64,000 nucleotides of DNA from Actinoplanes subtropicus (GCF_000721705.1 NZ_JOJL01000013.1:62001-126000), one strand, 5' to 3'. Shown: positions 33,864-43,355, counted from the stretch's first letter. Numbers and translations: made by a program. Notes: a model not told the origin generated them from the sequence alone.

Positions 33864-34208
33864 GTTCGTTCAACTCCTCTGCCGGTGAATGTCGACAACG
33901 GTGGCCGCGGGAATGCCGCAGGTGGCCGACGCGGGCCACCGATACGAGGTCACCAAGGACCCGCCGAATCGGTTCGACAAAACCGTAGAGGCGTTTTAAC
34001 AAAACTGTCAAGTGACGGACATCAATGGGTTTTCCAGGGGCTCACCGGGTGACGAAATTGCGAAAAAGGTTTCCGGTAAAAAGATGTTATTCGATGTTAC
34101 GAGCGAGGGTCGGTACGCGGGCGCCCCGTACCGGAGCTGGAAGGAGCGACCGATCCGGTATAGGGTTCTGCCCACCCTTCGTGATCACGTACTCGCGGGA
34201 GCGTCGCG
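33864..34208. promoter_or_regulatory. AT-richer divergent control region between esterases and GH5
   Basis: This 345-bp gap separates the minus-strand esterase unit from the plus-strand GH5 gene. Its middle (33960-34110) is far less GC-rich than the window. It holds GTTTT-AAC-AAAAC at 33992-34004, and AAAACC-N6-GCGTTTT at 33979-33997 overlapping it, which look like regulator sites. No gene fits here. GGGAG precedes the GH5 start. Confidence 0.45.
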
Positions 34209-35333
34209 ATGTCGGACAGAGTTCTGTCCCGGGTGGCTCGCGCCGCCGCCCTGCTCGTCACCGTCGCGGTGGGGTTGTTCGCCCCGCGGCCGGCCGGCGC
34301 GGCCGGCACCGCGCCGGCGGCCGCCCTGCACGTCTCCGGCAACCGCCTCGTCACCGCGGACGGCGCCGCCTTCCGGTTCCTCGGGGTGAACCGCTCCGGC
34401 GGCGAGTTCTCCTGCATCCAGGGCAAGGGCATGTGGGACGGCCCGGTGGACCAGGCCTCGGTCACCGCGATGCGGTCCTGGAACGTCCGGGCCGTGCGGG
34501 TCGGCCTCAACGAGGAGTGCTGGCTCGGCACCGCCGACGTGCCGGCGGGCGGGGTGAGCGGCGCCGCGTACCGGCAGGCGGTCCAGGACTACGTGAACCT
34601 GCTGGTGGCCAACGGGATCAACCCGATCCTCGAGCTGCACTGGACCTGGGGCAGGTACACCAGCTTCTCCTCGGGCTGCGGGGACGAAAAGGCCACCTGT
34701 CAGAAGCCGATGCCCGACATGAAGTACGCGCCGGCGTTCTGGACCGGCGTCGCCACCACGTTCAAGGGCGACGACGCAGTGGTCTTCGACCTGTTCAACG
34801 AGCCCTACCCGGACTGGGCGACCCTCATGCTCGACAAGCCAGGTGCGTGGCGCTGCTGGCGGGACGGCGGAAGCTGCTTCGGCATCGGGTATTCGGTGGC
34901 CGGTTTCCAGACGTTGGTCAACGCCGTACGGGCGACCGGCGCGACCAACGTGATCCAACTCAGTGGGCTGCGGTACGCCAACGACATGCGGCAGTGGCTG
35001 CAGTACGAGCCCGCCGATCCGACCGGGAACCTCACCGCCGCCGCACACGTGTACAACTTCAACGACTGCAAGTCGGTCTCGTGCTACGACGCCGAACTCG
35101 GACCGGTGGCGGCCGCGGTGCCGCTGACCATCAACGAGATCGGCGAGAACGACTGCGGCCACGGCTTCATCGACCCGCTGATGACCTGGGCCGACACGCA
35201 CGGCATCGGCTACCTCGGCTGGACCTGGAACACCTGGGACTGCAAGAGCGGGCCGGCGTTGATCACCGACTACACCGGCACGCCCACCGCGTTCGGCGCC
35301 GGCCTGAAGAGCCGGCTCACCGCGCTGCCGTGA
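34209..35333 (+). CDS. Secreted GH5 endoglucanase without binding module
   Basis: The 374-residue enzyme has a signal peptide (1-32) followed directly by a GH5 domain very similar to that of the CBM2-GH5 cellulase at 24518 (shared blocks such as NLLVANGINPI, TCQKPMPD and GWTWNTWDC). Catalytic residues are Glu198 in DLFNEPYP and Glu310 in TINEIGEN. It should hydrolyse soluble or loosened beta-glucan. The two genes look like an old duplication in which one copy lost or never had the CBM. No CebR-type palindrome is found in front of this copy. Confidence 0.9.
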   Translation: MSDRVLSRVARAAALLVTVAVGLFAPRPAGAAGTAPAAALHVSGNRLVTADGAAFRFLGVNRSGGEFSCIQGKGMWDGPVDQASVTAMRSWNVRAVRVGLNEECWLGTADVPAGGVSGAAYRQAVQDYVNLLVANGINPILELHWTWGRYTSFSSGCGDEKATCQKPMPDMKYAPAFWTGVATTFKGDDAVVFDLFNEPYPDWATLMLDKPGAWRCWRDGGSCFGIGYSVAGFQTLVNAVRATGATNVIQLSGLRYANDMRQWLQYEPADPTGNLTAAAHVYNFNDCKSVSCYDAELGPVAAAVPLTINEIGENDCGHGFIDPLMTWADTHGIGYLGWTWNTWDCKSGPALITDYTGTPTAFGAGLKSRLTALP

Positions 35334-35370
35334 ACCTCGCCGCCACCGCGCGGGGCCGCGGAAATGTCTG

Positions 35371-35751
35371 TCAACTCCGCGTCCGGAGGCGTTCGGCCGC
35401 GCGAGGGGTGGAGCGTACGGGCAGCGCCGGCGTGACGCCGATCTCGGTCATCGCCGCCAGGTAGCGCTCCCGCGCCCGGCGTGACTCGCCGTGCCGGCCC
35501 GATTCGGCCAGCACGTCGACGAGATCGAGATGGGCGCGTTCGTCGTACGGGTCGTGGTCGAGCAGCCGGAGCAGGTAACGGACCGCGTCGTCGACCTGGC
35601 CCGACCGTCGGCACAGGTCGGTCTGAACCTGCTCAGCCAGGGCGGCCCCACCCTCGATCAGGGCGTGCTCGACGCGGCGATGAAGGATTTCGACACCGCG
35701 TACCAGGAGCTGGCATCCCAGAAGGCGTGACCGAACGGTGGGCGCGGTCAC
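35371..35751 (-). pseudogene. Orphan BTAD fragment of a SARP/AfsR-type regulator
   Basis: Up to 126 residues are open. The stretch LCRRSGQVDDAVRYLLRLLD to RARERYLAAMTEIGVTP fits the TPR-like bacterial transcriptional activation domain of SARP regulators. The winged-helix DNA-binding domain that should come first is missing, and the first 30 or so residues match nothing. No ribosome site is visible. It is most likely the tail of a lost regulator gene lying behind the GH3 operon. Confidence 0.5.
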
Positions 35752-35849
35752 CCGGCCGCGCCCACCGGCGCGCCCTCACCTCTCCCGCAGCCGCCGGGGG
35801 CCAGGCGGCGCAGGTGACGCGACAGCTGGGCGGACCGCGCCACCGCGGG

Positions 35850-38291
35850 TCATCGCAGCGTGAGCGAGGCGGAGAGGGGCAGGTCGACCGCGGTCGTGCC
35901 GGCGCGCAGCAGGTACTGGCCGGGCTCGTACTGCCAGCCGGCGTCCCAGTGGGCAAGCATGCGGACGGGGACCGGGATGTCGACGACCGTCTCGCCGGCT
36001 GCCGGGACCCGCACGGCCGAGAAGCCGACCAGCCATCTGACCGGCCGCTCCACTGCCGAACCGGGTTTCTCCGCGAAGACGAGGACCACCTGCTTGCCGT
36101 CGCGGGTGCCCTCGTTCCGCACGGTCACGGACACGGACACCGTCTCGCCCGGCGCCGCCGTCGCCGGCGCATCCAGGCGTACGAGCGGAATGTGGGTGTA
36201 GCCGAGGCCGGCGCCGAACCAGTAGGCCGGCGGGGTTTCGGGCCGGCGCAGCCAGGCCCGGTATCCGATGTGGATGCCCTCGCGGTAGTCGACGATCCCG
36301 TCCTTCGGGCTGGTGTCCAGGACCGGCACGCCGGCCTCGCGAACGCCCCAGGTGGTGGGCAGCCGGCCGCCGGGCTCGCTGCGGCCGGTGAGCACGTCGG
36401 CCACCGCGCCGCCGAACTCCTGGCCGCCGAACCAGCCGACCAGCACGGCGGCGACCTCGTCCCGCCAGGGCAGCAGCACCGGCGAACCGGAGTTCACCAG
36501 CACGACGGTGCGCGGGTTGACCGCGGCGACCGCCCGGACCAGGTCGTCCTGGTGGCCGGGCAGCGCGAGCGAGTCGCGGTCCCAGCCCTCCGACTCGACG
36601 AGCGAGTTCGTGCCGACGACGACCAGCGCGACATCGGCGGTCCGGGCCGCCTCGACCGCCTCCGCGATGAGCGCCTCCGGGTCGGTCCGGTCCGGTTCGG
36701 TGCCGAACTGGAAGGACAGCGCGCCGGTCAGGAAGTCCTCGCGGCCGCTGAGGTCGAGCTCGAAGCTGATGTCCACCGGCCGGCCCTCGACGAACACCAC
36801 CGGCTCGCTGGCGCTGGGCGGGTTGAGGAACGCGGCGCCGAGGTCGTTCCCGACCGGCTTCAGGTCGGCCTCGACCACCGTCTCGCCGTCCACGCCGACG
36901 ATGCCGGCGCCGATCGTGGCGAACCCGAGCCGCAGGGTGCTGTCCTCGGCCGGGGTGAAGCGGGTGGTCAGCTCGACGCTGGCCGAGCGGGCGATCGGCG
37001 CGTCGCCGCCGAACCACACCAGCGACGTGGTGAGCCGGTCCTCGGCGAAGAGCTCCTCGCCGGCCGCGTCGAGGAACCGGATCCGGACGCCGGGGCCGCC
37101 GGTGACCGGGTTCTCGAGCCGGTCGGCCGGCAGCGGGCTGAGCCCGGTCCGGACGACCGCGCCGAGGGCGTAGGTGATCTCCGCGTCCGGGAGCGCCGCG
37201 CGGAGGCCGTCGAGCGGGGAGATGGTGTACGCGGGCAGCACGGTCGCGCTGCCGCCGCCCTGGGTGCGGGCGTGCGCGGCGTTGTCCCCGATGACGGCGA
37301 CGCTGGTCAGGGCGGCGGCGTCCCAGGGCAGCGCGTCCCGGTTCGCCAGCAGCACCATGCCCTCGACCGCGGCCTCCCGGGCGAAGGCGGCGCCGTCCTC
37401 GACGAGCACCGGCTCCTTCGCCGGGAAGCCGTCCAGGGCGCCGACCCGGGCGGCGAGCCGCAGGATCCGGCGTACCTTGCGGTCGACGTGCGCCTCGTCG
37501 ATCTTGCCTTCGCGGACCGCGGCGACGAGTGCGTCGCCCCAGGCGCCGATCGGGCCCGGCATGGCGAGGTCCTGGCTGGCCTTGGCCGCCTCGAGGCTGC
37601 GCACCGCGGTCCAGTCGCTGATCACCACCCCGTCGAAGCCCCACTCGCTGTTCAGCGGCGTCTCCAGCAGTTCGTTCTCGGTCGCCGTCACGCCGTTGAT
37701 CGAGTTGTACGAGCTCATCACGAGCCAGGCGCGGGCCTCGACGATGGCCCGCTCGAAGGCGAGCAGGTAGAGCTCGCGCAGCGCCCGGTCGCTCACCTGG
37801 GAGGAGGCGGTGAACCGCTCGTCCTCGTAGTCGTTGGCCACGTAGTGCTTCGGCGTCGCCCCGACGCCGTTGTCCTGCAGCCCGTGCACGAACGCGGTGG
37901 CGAGGTCGGCGGTCAGCACCGGGTCCTCGCTGTACGCCTCGAAGTGCCGGCCGCCCAGCGGCGAGCGGTGCAGGTTGATCGTCGGCCCGAGGACGGCGTC
38001 CACCCCCTTGCGCCGGGCCTCCACCGCGGCGACCGCGCCATATCTGCGGGCGAGGTCCACGTCGAAGGACGCGCCCAAGGCGGTGGCGGACGGCAGATTG
38101 ACGGACGGCTCGCGCTCGTCCCACCGCTCCCCGCGGACGCCGGACGGGCCGTCGGAGAAGACCATCGCGCGCAGGCCGATCTTCTCGACCGGCCAGGTGG
38201 TCCAGAAGTCCCGGCCGGTCAGCAGCCGTACCTTCTCCTCGAGCGAGAGCGCCCCGAGCGCCTCGTCGATCCGGGTGCCGGCGTCGGTCAT
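35850..38291 (-). CDS. GH3 beta-glucosidase/beta-xylosidase (cytosolic)
   Basis: The 813-residue enzyme has a GH3 N-terminal barrel (1-300; nucleophile Asp in VVISDWTAV; substrate-binding KHYVANDYE), a PA14-like insert (about 390-530), the GH3 C-terminal domain (GTNSLVESEGWDRDSLALPG) and a fibronectin III-like end. There is no signal peptide, so it works on imported oligosaccharides. GGAGG lies seven bases before the ATG at 38291, which overlaps the ABC ATPase stop as ATGA. The joint operon with an Opp-type importer suggests the sugar that is imported is its substrate. Glucosidase and xylosidase cannot be told apart here. Confidence 0.88.
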   Translation of the reverse strand: MTDAGTRIDEALGALSLEEKVRLLTGRDFWTTWPVEKIGLRAMVFSDGPSGVRGERWDEREPSVNLPSATALGASFDVDLARRYGAVAAVEARRKGVDAVLGPTINLHRSPLGGRHFEAYSEDPVLTADLATAFVHGLQDNGVGATPKHYVANDYEDERFTASSQVSDRALRELYLLAFERAIVEARAWLVMSSYNSINGVTATENELLETPLNSEWGFDGVVISDWTAVRSLEAAKASQDLAMPGPIGAWGDALVAAVREGKIDEAHVDRKVRRILRLAARVGALDGFPAKEPVLVEDGAAFAREAAVEGMVLLANRDALPWDAAALTSVAVIGDNAAHARTQGGGSATVLPAYTISPLDGLRAALPDAEITYALGAVVRTGLSPLPADRLENPVTGGPGVRIRFLDAAGEELFAEDRLTTSLVWFGGDAPIARSASVELTTRFTPAEDSTLRLGFATIGAGIVGVDGETVVEADLKPVGNDLGAAFLNPPSASEPVVFVEGRPVDISFELDLSGREDFLTGALSFQFGTEPDRTDPEALIAEAVEAARTADVALVVVGTNSLVESEGWDRDSLALPGHQDDLVRAVAAVNPRTVVLVNSGSPVLLPWRDEVAAVLVGWFGGQEFGGAVADVLTGRSEPGGRLPTTWGVREAGVPVLDTSPKDGIVDYREGIHIGYRAWLRRPETPPAYWFGAGLGYTHIPLVRLDAPATAAPGETVSVSVTVRNEGTRDGKQVVLVFAEKPGSAVERPVRWLVGFSAVRVPAAGETVVDIPVPVRMLAHWDAGWQYEPGQYLLRAGTTAVDLPLSASLTLR

Positions 38292-39124
38292 CGGGATACC
38301 TCCATCGTTTCGAGGCGCCGGCGCTCGGCGCGCCGCCGCTCCTGCTTCACCGGGTCCGCCACCGGAGCGGCGAGGAAAAGCCGTTTGGTGTACGGATGCT
38401 GCGGGCGGACAGTCACCTCGGCGGCCGCGCCCCATTCAACGATCTGGCCGCGGTACATGACCGCGACGCGATGCGACAGATGGCGCACGACGTCAAGGTC
38501 GTGGCTGATGAACAGATACGCGACACCCGTCCGAGCCTGAATCTCCTGGAACAGGTCGAGCACGCGAGCCTGGGTCGACAGGTCGAGCGCGGAGACCGGC
38601 TCGTCGCAGACGATCAGCCGCGGGTCGAGGGCGAGCGCGCGGGCGATGGCGACCCGCTGCCGCTGGCCGCCGGAGAACTCGCGGGGCAGCCGCTGCCCGG
38701 CGTCCGAGGGCAGGTGCACGGCGTCAAGCAGTTCACGTACCCGGTTGCGGGCCTCGGCCTTGCCCGTCTTCCGGGCGATCAGCGGCTCGGTGAGGATCTG
38801 GTCGATGGTCAGCGACGGGTTGAGCGACGTGTACGGGTCCTGGAAGACCACCTGCAGATCGCCGGCGAGCGCCCGCCGCTCCGCACGGCCGAGCCGGCCG
38901 ATCTCGCGGCCCTGGAAGCCGATCGACCCCGAGGTGACCGGCGCCAGGCCGAGCACCGCGCGGCCCAGCGTCGTCTTGCCGCTGCCGGACTCGCCGACCA
39001 GGCCGACGCACTCGCCCGGCTCCACCTCGAGTGAGACGCCTTGCAGCGCCCGGAACGGCGGCTTCCGGAACCCCTTCACCGGGTAATCCACCACCAGGTC
39101 CTTGACATCGAGCAGCGGGCTCAT
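38288..39124 (-). CDS. Opp/Dpp-type ABC transporter ATPase (DppF-like)
   Basis: This 278-residue ATP-binding subunit has Walker A GESGSGKT, the signature FSGGQRQRVAIARAL and Walker B LIVCDEPVSALD, then the C-terminal oligopeptide-transporter extension (HPYTKRLFLAAP). It pairs with the ATPase half of the preceding fused gene to drive import. It overlaps both neighbours by four bases (ATGA). Confidence 0.88.
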   Translation of the reverse strand: MSPLLDVKDLVVDYPVKGFRKPPFRALQGVSLEVEPGECVGLVGESGSGKTTLGRAVLGLAPVTSGSIGFQGREIGRLGRAERRALAGDLQVVFQDPYTSLNPSLTIDQILTEPLIARKTGKAEARNRVRELLDAVHLPSDAGQRLPREFSGGQRQRVAIARALALDPRLIVCDEPVSALDLSTQARVLDLFQEIQARTGVAYLFISHDLDVVRHLSHRVAVMYRGQIVEWGAAAEVTVRPQHPYTKRLFLAAPVADPVKQERRRAERRRLETMEVSR

Positions 39125-40809
39125 GCGACGACACCTTCACCTTCGGTGTTGGACAGCACCGCGGCGAAAAGGCTCTGGGTGTACTCGTGCTGCGGGTCGG
39201 CGAAGATCGAGCGCACCGGCCCCGTCTCCACGATCCGCCCGGCCCGCATGACCGACACGCGGTCGCAGATATCCGCGACCACGCCGAAGTTGTGGGTCAC
39301 CAGGAGCACTCCCATCTGTCGTTCGCGTTGCAGGTCGCGCAGCAGGTCGAGCACCTCGGCCTGGACCGTGACGTCCAGTGCGGTGGTCGGCTCGTCCGCG
39401 ATGAGCAGCTCGGGGTCGCACGCCACGGCACCGGCGATCAGCACGCGCTGTGCCATGCCGCCGGACAGCTCGTGCGGATACGACCCGTACGTGCGCCGGG
39501 GGTTGGGGATGCCCACCCGGGCGAGCAGTTCGAGCGCCCGCGCCTTGGCGTCCGCGCGGGAGAGTCCCAAGTGGATCCGCATCGGCTCGACGAGTTGCGA
39601 CCCGACGGTGAACGACGGGTCCAGGTTGCTCATCGGCTCCTGCGGTACGTAGGCGATCTTCTTTCCGCGTACGGCCGCCATCTCCTTCGCCGAGAGCCCG
39701 GCCAGATCCCGGCCCTCGAAGGCGATCGAGCCGCCGACGATCCGCCCGCCGCCGGGCAGCAGGCGCAGGATCGAGAACGCCGTCTGGGTCTTGCCCGAGC
39801 CCGACTCCCCGATCAGGCCGTGCACCTCGCCGCGCCGGACGGTGAGCGCCACGTCCTCGACCACCGTCTGCATCGAGCCATTCGCTGTCGGATAGCCCAC
39901 CGACAGGTGGTGCACCGAAAGGAGAGCGTCATCGGGAACGATCGGTGCCGCCGCTGTCTGCCGAGTGACGACGGCCTTCTTACGCGGGACCGCGGCGCGT
40001 TCGAGTTCGTCGCGCAGCGCGTTGCCGAGCAGTGCGAACGCCACACAGGTGAGGCCGATCGCGAGCGACGGCCACAGCACCAGCAGCGGCTGGGTGAAGA
40101 TGTTCGCGAAGCCGTCGTTGAGCATGCCGCCCCAGCTGGGGATCGACGGGTCGCCGAGGCCGAGGAAGTCCAGCCCGGCGGAGATGGCCACCGAGATCCC
40201 GGCGATGTTCGCCGCCAGCACGATGACCGGAGCGCGGACCACGGTGAGCACGTGCCGGCCGATGATCCGCGGGTCGGACAGGCCGGACACCCGGGCCGCG
40301 TCGACGTACAGCTCGCCGCGGACCGCGGACACGGCCGAGTAGACGACCCGGTAGAACGCCGGCGCGATGAGGACGCCGAAGACGGCCATCGCGGCGAAGT
40401 CGGACGGGCCGAGCACGCTCTTGGCGGCCAGCAGCACGACGATCGCCGGCAACGCCTGCAGCAGGCTGGTCGCGGCGCTGCCGACCGCCTCGAAGACCTT
40501 GCCGTAGTAGCCGGCCAGCAGTCCGAGGACGATGCCGAGGACCGCGGCGATGACCAGGGTCTCGGCGGTCAGGGTGACCGACAGCCGGGTGGCGAACAGC
40601 AGCCGGGACAGCACGTCGTGGCCCGAGCTGTCGTTGCCGAGCCAGTACTTGCCGCTCGGCCCGGACAGCGTGTCGTACGCGTTCGCGGTGTTCGGGTCGT
40701 GCGGCGCGAGCAGCGGCGCGAAGACGGCGCTGAGCACCACGACGACCAGGAAGAGCAGGGCGCCGAGGCCGATCGGGTTGCGCAGCAGGCGCCGCCGGAG
40801 CGAGGTCAT
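39121..40809 (-). CDS. Fused ABC permease-ATPase (DppC-DppD type)
   Basis: The 562-residue protein joins a DppC-like permease (1-280; MTSLRRRLLRNPIGLGALLF, EAA loop near VSGLSDPRIIGRH) to a DppD-like ATPase (290-562; GESGSGKT, LSGGMAQRV, LLIADEPTTALD). Such fusions are known in actinobacterial Opp-family systems. I verified that the frame is continuous from the ATG at 40809 to the TGA at 39121, with no stop between the two parts. It overlaps the DppB gene and the DppF gene by four bases each. Confidence 0.88.
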   Translation of the reverse strand: MTSLRRRLLRNPIGLGALLFLVVVVLSAVFAPLLAPHDPNTANAYDTLSGPSGKYWLGNDSSGHDVLSRLLFATRLSVTLTAETLVIAAVLGIVLGLLAGYYGKVFEAVGSAATSLLQALPAIVVLLAAKSVLGPSDFAAMAVFGVLIAPAFYRVVYSAVSAVRGELYVDAARVSGLSDPRIIGRHVLTVVRAPVIVLAANIAGISVAISAGLDFLGLGDPSIPSWGGMLNDGFANIFTQPLLVLWPSLAIGLTCVAFALLGNALRDELERAAVPRKKAVVTRQTAAAPIVPDDALLSVHHLSVGYPTANGSMQTVVEDVALTVRRGEVHGLIGESGSGKTQTAFSILRLLPGGGRIVGGSIAFEGRDLAGLSAKEMAAVRGKKIAYVPQEPMSNLDPSFTVGSQLVEPMRIHLGLSRADAKARALELLARVGIPNPRRTYGSYPHELSGGMAQRVLIAGAVACDPELLIADEPTTALDVTVQAEVLDLLRDLQRERQMGVLLVTHNFGVVADICDRVSVMRAGRIVETGPVRSIFADPQHEYTQSLFAAVLSNTEGEGVVA

Positions 40810-41747
40810 GAGAGACGCACCTTGGGGTTGAGGAAGCCCTGCAGGAGGTCGACCACCAGGTTGATCGTGACGACCACGATCGCCGTGGCGAGCACGAGCC
40901 CCATCACGAGCGGGACGTCGCCCTGGCTGGTGGCGCCGACCGACACCTGGCCGAGGCCGGGGATCGCGAAGATCTGCTCGATGATGACGGCGCCGCCGAG
41001 CAGGCCGACGAACTGGACGGCGAGCATGGCCAGGCCCGGGCCGCCGGCGTTGCGCAGCACGTGCTTGTAGACCACCCGGGACTCGGGCAGGCCCCGGCTG
41101 CGCAGCGTACGGACGTAGTCGCGGTCCAACGCGTCGATCATGGAACCGCGGATCTGCTGGGCCACGCCCGCGATCGAGCCGACCGAGAGCGCGACGATCG
41201 GCAGGGTCACGGTGGACAGCCAGCCGGCCGGGTCGTCCTCGATCGCGGTGTACCCGGTCGGCTTGAACACCTTGAAGTGGATCGCGAAGACGGTGACCAG
41301 GGCCAGCGCCACCAGGAAGTTCGGGATGGCGAACCCGAGCACGGCGAGGAACTGGACGAACCGGTCGATCCACCCGCGCCGGGTGGCCGCCAGCACGCCG
41401 AGCGCCACCGCGATCAGGCCGGAGACGATGGTCGCCCCGACGACCAGCTCCAGGGTGACCTGGAGCCGGGAGGTGATCGCGTCGGAGACCGGCTGCGAGG
41501 TGAACCACGAGGCGCCGAAGTCGCCGTGGATCGCGTGCGACAGCCAGTCCCCGAACTGGGTGAGCACCGGCCGGTCCAGGCCGAGCTCGTGCGTCTTCTG
41601 CACGACCGTGTCCTCGGACGCCTCCTGCCCGAGGATCCGGCGGGCGATGTTCCCGCCGGAGGCGTGCAGGAGGAAGAAGGTCGCGGCGGTGATGACGACG
41701 ATCAGGACGACTCCGGAGGCGAGCCGCCGCAGCACGAAGCGAAGCAC
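40806..41747 (-). CDS. Opp/Dpp-type ABC permease (DppB-like)
   Basis: This 313-residue permease has six membrane segments and the family start MLRFVLRRLASGVVLIVVIT. The EAA loop reads DYVRTLRSRGLPESRVVYKH. It forms the channel with the permease half of the next gene. It starts six bases after the binding-protein stop. Confidence 0.88.
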   Translation of the reverse strand: MLRFVLRRLASGVVLIVVITAATFFLLHASGGNIARRILGQEASEDTVVQKTHELGLDRPVLTQFGDWLSHAIHGDFGASWFTSQPVSDAITSRLQVTLELVVGATIVSGLIAVALGVLAATRRGWIDRFVQFLAVLGFAIPNFLVALALVTVFAIHFKVFKPTGYTAIEDDPAGWLSTVTLPIVALSVGSIAGVAQQIRGSMIDALDRDYVRTLRSRGLPESRVVYKHVLRNAGGPGLAMLAVQFVGLLGGAVIIEQIFAIPGLGQVSVGATSQGDVPLVMGLVLATAIVVVTINLVVDLLQGFLNPKVRLS

Positions 41748-41753
41748 GGCGGA

Positions 41754-43289
41754 TCAGCCCTTGGCGGGGGTGATGCTGTAGAGGTACGGGATGGCGTTGC
41801 CGGCCTGCGGCTCGGCGGAGATCTTCGAGCTCTGCGCCCAGAAGCCCTTCACCCGGTAGTACGGCGCCATGAAGCCCTGCTCCGTCACGTACTTGTTGAG
41901 GGCCTTCGTCGCGGTCGCGACGTCCGCGTCCGAGCCGGTCTGGATGGTCTTGACCAGGCCGTCGACGGTGGTGTCCGGGACCTTGAACGGGTTGAACGTC
42001 GCGCCGGTCGTCAGCAGGAAGTTGGCCTCCTGCCACGCCGTCGGGTCCTCCTGCAGCTGGAAGTTCGCCGCCGGGTACTTGCCGGCCAGCAGGTCGGCGA
42101 TGACGTTGTTGAGCGGCACCGTCACGTACTTCACGGTGATGCCGACCGCGCCGAGGTACTGCTTGAGCAGGTCGTTCTGCACCTGGCCGAGGCCGGGGAC
42201 CTGGGGCAGCGTCATCGTGAAGCTCGGGTAGCCGGCCTCGGCGAGCAGCTGCTTGGCCTTCGCCGGGTCGTACGTGTAGTACTGGTCGACCGCCTGGTCG
42301 AAGCCGGGCGAGTAGGTCGGGAACACCGAACTGGTCACCGTGCCGTTGCCCTGCGCGGCGGCCTTGAGCAGGCCGGCCCGGTCGACGGCGTAGTTGAGCG
42401 CCTGGCGGACCTTCGGGTCCTTCAGCGCCGGGACGAGCTTGCCGCCGCGGTCGAAGATGGCCAGTCCGGCCCAGTCGAGCTCGTGGTCGACGACGGTGTA
42501 CCCGGCACCCTTGATCTGCGCGACCGTGGTGGCGTCGATGACGTTCATGCCGTCGATCTGGCCGCCCTTGATCGCGTTGACCTCGGTGGCCGGGGTGGTG
42601 ATGACCTTGATGGTCAGGTTCTTCCAGTGCTGCTGGTCCTTGGCGAAGTAGTTCGGGTTGGCCGTGTAGGCGTACGAGGAGCCGACCACGGTCTTGCCGG
42701 TGTCCAGGAGGTACGGCCCGGTGCCGATCGGGTTGGTCTTCTCGTCGGCGGCGCCGAAGTGCTTCGGGCTCTCCATCAGGCCCGGGGCCTGGGTGAGATA
42801 GGTGAGCATCGCCGGGTCGGGCTGCTTGAGCGTGATCTGCAGGGTGGCGGCGTCGACGGCCTTCGCGTCGGTCACGGCCGCGAGGAAGGACTTGTTGGGC
42901 GCGGTGCCGTCGCGGAAGCGCAGGAGGTTCTTCGCCGCCGCGTCGGCGTCCAGCTTGGTGCCGTCGGTGAAGGTGACGTCGGTACGCAGCTTCAGCGTCA
43001 GGACGGTCTTGGTGTCGTTCCAGGACCACTCGGTGGCCAGCCACGGGAGGATCTTCCCGTCCGGGTCGGCGTGCAGCAGCGTGTCGTAGACGGCCTGCTG
43101 CAGCAGCGACTCGTTGGCCCAGCCGGCTCCGTTCGCCGCGTAGCTGGTCGGCGGCACCAGGGAGCCGAGGACCACGCTGCCCGAGGCCCCGCCCGCGCTG
43201 CCGCCGGTGGAGCTCCCGCCTCCCCCGCAACCGGCGAGACCGAGGCCCGCGACCACTGCGATGGCTGTCAACCTGCTCGAACGGACCAT
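41754..43289 (-). CDS. Solute-binding lipoprotein, SBP family 5
   Basis: The 511-residue protein begins with a lipoprotein signal peptide; the lipobox LGLAGC puts the lipid on Cys21. The rest is a family 5 extracellular binding protein (LATEWSWNDTKTVLTLKLR, PIGTGPYLLDTGKTV, KVRQALNYAVDRAGLL). Family 5 proteins bind peptides, nickel or oligosaccharides; the GH3 gene in the same operon favours a beta-linked oligosaccharide. It is first in a five-gene operon behind a 22-bp palindrome, with GAGAGGGG as ribosome site. Confidence 0.85.
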   Translation of the reverse strand: MVRSSRLTAIAVVAGLGLAGCGGGGSSTGGSAGGASGSVVLGSLVPPTSYAANGAGWANESLLQQAVYDTLLHADPDGKILPWLATEWSWNDTKTVLTLKLRTDVTFTDGTKLDADAAAKNLLRFRDGTAPNKSFLAAVTDAKAVDAATLQITLKQPDPAMLTYLTQAPGLMESPKHFGAADEKTNPIGTGPYLLDTGKTVVGSSYAYTANPNYFAKDQQHWKNLTIKVITTPATEVNAIKGGQIDGMNVIDATTVAQIKGAGYTVVDHELDWAGLAIFDRGGKLVPALKDPKVRQALNYAVDRAGLLKAAAQGNGTVTSSVFPTYSPGFDQAVDQYYTYDPAKAKQLLAEAGYPSFTMTLPQVPGLGQVQNDLLKQYLGAVGITVKYVTVPLNNVIADLLAGKYPAANFQLQEDPTAWQEANFLLTTGATFNPFKVPDTTVDGLVKTIQTGSDADVATATKALNKYVTEQGFMAPYYRVKGFWAQSSKISAEPQAGNAIPYLYSITPAKG

Positions 43290-43333
43290 ATGTCGTCCCC
43301 TCTCTCGGGTGGCTTGGCCGGGACGCTAGCACT

Positions 43334-43355
43334 CCCTACCGAGTACTCGGTAGGG
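43334..43355. promoter_or_regulatory. Perfect 22-bp TetR operator
   Basis: The half-site CCCTACCGAGT is followed at once by its exact complement, giving a 22-bp perfect palindrome. It lies 45 bases before the binding-protein start and 87 bases before the divergent TetR gene. The ACCGAGT-ACTCGGT form is common for TetR-family repressors, so it most likely binds the regulator at 43442. Confidence 0.8.

Noticed and set aside
35481..38540. Long plus-strand open frame opposite the GH3 gene
   Set aside because: It is Arg/Gly/Ala-rich antisense reading typical of high-GC DNA, without start signal or domain.
39121..43332. A single giant protein of about 1,400 residues on the minus strand
   Set aside because: Only the last 562 codons match transporter domains; the part before 40809 is an out-of-frame reading of the DppB and binding-protein genes.
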